Position numbers and translations under genes: made by a program. Below the pieces are notes generated by a model, which saw only the letters and a list, made by a program, of their open reading frames with translations, did not search any database and was not told the DNA's origin. A stretch of 64,000 nucleotides of DNA from Rhodococcus sp. 14-1411-2a (lineage in GTDB: Bacteria; Actinomycetota; Actinomycetes; Mycobacteriales; Mycobacteriaceae), in NCBI RefSeq assembly GCF_002259485.1, contig NZ_NPGA01000012.1, positions 124,001 to 188,000 of the forward strand, written 5' to 3'. Position 1 is the first letter of the stretch, and each line of letters opens with the position of its first letter. This document shows, one piece after another, positions 62,568 to 64,000 of the stretch.

Positions 62568-63181
62568 TCGCGGACTCCGTCCATCAGGCTGCGGTGGGGT
62601 GAGCCGGACCACGGTTGGGCATGCAGCAGAATGTCGATGGCGTGGCCATCACCTTGCGGCCGAACCAGATGCGATAGTTCGCGAACCCGCAGTCCGCTTG
62701 CTGCCCGGGCGAGGTCGTCGATGTCGGGCAGTATCGAGGGGTCGGGCGGACCGCCCACACCGCGAGTGAAATTCTCGAGCGCATGTCCGAGATACAGCAG
62801 CCGTCCCCCGGGTGCCAGCCAGGTTGCCGCGCCGGCGATGACCGCAACGAGCTCGTCGACCGGAAGATGCAGGAAGCCGATGGCAACCAGATCCACCGGC
62901 CCGCTCGGTTCCCAGGTTCTGGCGTCGGCAACGCTGTACCTGATCGATCCATCGGCCCCGCCGCTCGTGGCGAGTTCGATTGCCACCGAGGAGAAATCGA
63001 CCGCATCGACCGTCCAGCCGGAATCGGCCAACCATCGGGCGTGCCGGCCGTCCCCGCAGCCCAGATCGACCGCGCGACCGGGTGTCAGTTCGGCAAATCT
63101 CGCGGACAGAGCGGCCGCCGGTGCAGATCCCCATGGATGTTCGACACTGCTGTACCGCGCGTCCCATGCCGATGAATCCAC
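62564..63181 (-). CDS. Class I SAM-dependent methyltransferase (TehB/thiol-like)
   Basis: 205 residues from GTG 63181 after AGGAG, chosen over an upstream ATG because of the ribosome site and box position. Motif I VDLGCGDGRHARWLADSGW, then VDAVDFSSVAIELA and PVDLVAIGFLHLPVDEL. The short, single-domain layout resembles TehB or thiopurine/thiol methyltransferases. A CstR-type box is 59 bases upstream, so it is probably part of the sulfur regulon, with DsrE-like protein as partner. Confidence 0.82.
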   Translation of the reverse strand: MDSSAWDARYSSVEHPWGSAPAAALSARFAELTPGRAVDLGCGDGRHARWLADSGWTVDAVDFSSVAIELATSGGADGSIRYSVADARTWEPSGPVDLVAIGFLHLPVDELVAVIAGAATWLAPGGRLLYLGHALENFTRGVGGPPDPSILPDIDDLARAASGLRVRELSHLVRPQGDGHAIDILLHAQPWSGSPHRSLMDGVRE

Positions 63182-63239
63182 TGCGGACTCCTGTCTGTGT
63201 CGTGGGGCCGCTCGTATCGGAACGGCGTCGGCCTCACTG

Positions 63240-63253
63240 TACCCCCGGGGGTA
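63240..63253. promoter_or_regulatory. CstR/CsoR-type operator
   Basis: Perfect palindrome TACCCCCGGGGGTA upstream of the methyltransferase/DsrE unit. Identical core to 49638-49651. A weaker half-site (GGGTAACCCCTGGG at 63447-63460) lies further right. Confidence 0.82.
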
Positions 63254-63295
63254 CAGTGACAACGATGGAAATGGCCGACGGTGTGGGCGACCGCC

Positions 63296-63578
63296 GGTGA
63301 GCGCGAGCATTGCGCCTTGCGAATGCAACCCGCTGACAGACCGGCGTCGATTTGGCATGGTGGAGGTATGCAGCGGCGCGCGGGCGAGAGTTGGTCCGCG
63401 GGACCGGTCTCAGTGTTTTGGGTCGCTCCGCGGGCTCCGCTCTCAGGGGTAACCCCTGGGTACATCACGAGAATCGATCACTGCGTCCGAAGCAGGTCCG
63501 CACGCTTCGCGTGCTTTGCTGCTCCGAGGACGAAAGATTTCGGTCGCCCCGCGCCGTTGCATGTCACAGCGCTTCACC
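63296..63578 (+). ncRNA. Candidate retron-type structured RNA (msr-msd)
   Basis: The 341-base gene-free stretch before the reverse-transcriptase-like gene is rich in nested stems. GGTGAGCGC (63296-63304) pairs with GCGCTTCACC (63569-63578) apart from one bulge, giving a possible a1/a2 pair that ends 17 bases before the ATG. Inside are a GAGAG/CTCTC stem enclosing CCGCGG/CCGCGG (63386-63444), CAGGGG/CCCCTG (63444-63458) and a long imperfect hairpin (63484-63532). The latter has CGTCC/GGACG, AGCAG/CTGCT and GCACGC/GCGTGC steps. This is the layout expected for an msr-msd locus, but the sequence is not a match to a retron I can name; the boundaries are a proposal. Confidence 0.4.
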
Positions 63579-63594
63579 TGATCGACAGCCGTCC

Positions 63595-64000
63595 ATGACC
63601 GAGCGCGAATTGTCCCCACGGGCCGCTGCGACACTGGCTCGGTTGGCGGCCGATGCCGAGTGGACGCGATCGGGCCTCGAGGTCGCGTTCGCGCGTCTCA
63701 CGCCTGAAAAGGCGTCGTGGTTGGCCGATCGCATCATCAATCTGTATCCGAGCCCGCCGTTCGACGAGGCATCGATATTCGTTCTGTTGCGCGACCTTCC
63801 GTTCATCTCGGAGCCTTCGAGGTCTTCGCAGCGACCGCAAGTGCGCACCGGCCGCAAACCCTGGCGATTCGAGGTGCCACGCTACGAAACGACCGGTCAG
63901 CTCGCGCGATCCCTCGACCTGACGATCTCCGAAATCGAATGGTTCGCCGATCTGCAGGGCAGACTCCGAACCGCACCGTTCCCGTTGCAGCACTATCGGT
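63595..64000 (+). CDS. N-terminal part of a retron-type reverse transcriptase, cut at right edge
   Basis: 135 codons visible from ATG 63595, with the frame open at the window end. Residues 1-95 are a helical extension (MTERELSPRAAATLARLAAD). From about residue 85 there is GRKPWRFEVPRYETTGQLAR, then LTISEIEWFADLQGRLRT and PLQHYR. In myxobacterial/actinobacterial retron reverse transcriptases this helical block (PR...T...LA..L.L...E..WFAD..G...R...LRHYRYRW) immediately precedes the palm domain. The catalytic YxDD part lies beyond the window, so the call rests on the N-terminal block and on the structured RNA-like region upstream. Confidence 0.6.
   Translation, partial: MTERELSPRAAATLARLAADAEWTRSGLEVAFARLTPEKASWLADRIINLYPSPPFDEASIFVLLRDLPFISEPSRSSQRPQVRTGRKPWRFEVPRYETTGQLARSLDLTISEIEWFADLQGRLRTAPFPLQHYR

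Noticed and set aside
63446-63460. GGGGTAACCCCTGGG as a seventh CstR box
   Set aside because: Half-sites are in the wrong spacing; better explained as a hairpin in the candidate RNA.

Overview
The window is high-GC actinobacterial DNA that looks like a Rhodococcus-type chromosome. Pointers are a secreted cutinase-family protein with a Pro/Ala/Thr tail, a DUF3558 lipoprotein, the lat/pcd lysine-degradation pair next to a lysG/lysE pair, a PPOX-class flavin/F420 enzyme, a CrtU-like carotenoid gene and a DinB/DUF664 protein. The genus is an inference. Genes are dense, often overlapping by ATGA or GTGA. I saw no tRNA, rRNA, CRISPR array, insertion sequence or prophage.

Layout. 1-4.1 kb: the 3' part of an MFS exporter, then a cobalamin riboswitch and a btuFCD-like vitamin B12 ABC importer. 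4.1-9.5 kb: small enzymes and a LysR / isocitrate-isopropylmalate dehydrogenase / CitMHS citrate-transporter unit whose transporter carries an in-frame TGA. 9.6-18.9 kb: AraC regulators, a decayed aldo/keto reductase, GNAT, cupin, HAD, MarR-like, three VOC proteins, DinB, and a mraY gene far from any cell-wall cluster. 19-24.4 kb: a lysine module (lysE exporter, lysG regulator, lat aminotransferase, P6C dehydrogenase) interrupted by a divergent HTH-protein / ART-like gene pair with tandem palindromic operators. 24.4-28.5 kb: membrane proteins and the cutinase-like protein. 28.5-31.7 kb: a copper-export operon with a CsoR-type box. 31.7-37.5 kb: S4 protein, methyltransferase, CrtU-like oxidoreductase, Hsp20 with a CIRCE element, ArsR/SRPBCC pair, Rieske/DUF5914 protein.

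37.6-44.8 kb reads as a glycine-betaine demethylation locus. A Rieske oxygenase, a dimethylglycine-oxidase-like enzyme and a monomeric sarcosine-oxidase-like enzyme form one operon. A Rieske ferredoxin and its reductase are divergent, and an IclR regulator closes the locus. 44.8-49 kb: azlCD with a cupin-HTH regulator, an SDR, and a DUF3558 pair.

49-63.3 kb is a reactive-sulfur and thiol-redox island. It holds an MMPL exporter, a CstR-like (CsoR-family, His-less) regulator, a sulfide:quinone oxidoreductase, a CstB-like persulfide dioxygenase-rhodanese fusion, a rhodanese, a TauE/SafE exporter, a small Cys-rich protein, DsbA- and CcdA-like proteins, a DsrE-like protein and methyltransferases. 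Six near-identical TACCC-N4-GGGTA palindromes sit in its promoters, which suggests one regulon.

The right edge cuts a gene whose first 135 codons resemble the N-terminal region of retron-type reverse transcriptases. A highly structured intergenic stretch with a candidate a1/a2 pair lies directly upstream. This is the best candidate for an unusual system here. Three 50-bp palindromic repeats and a second 27-29-bp repeat family are also scattered through the window.
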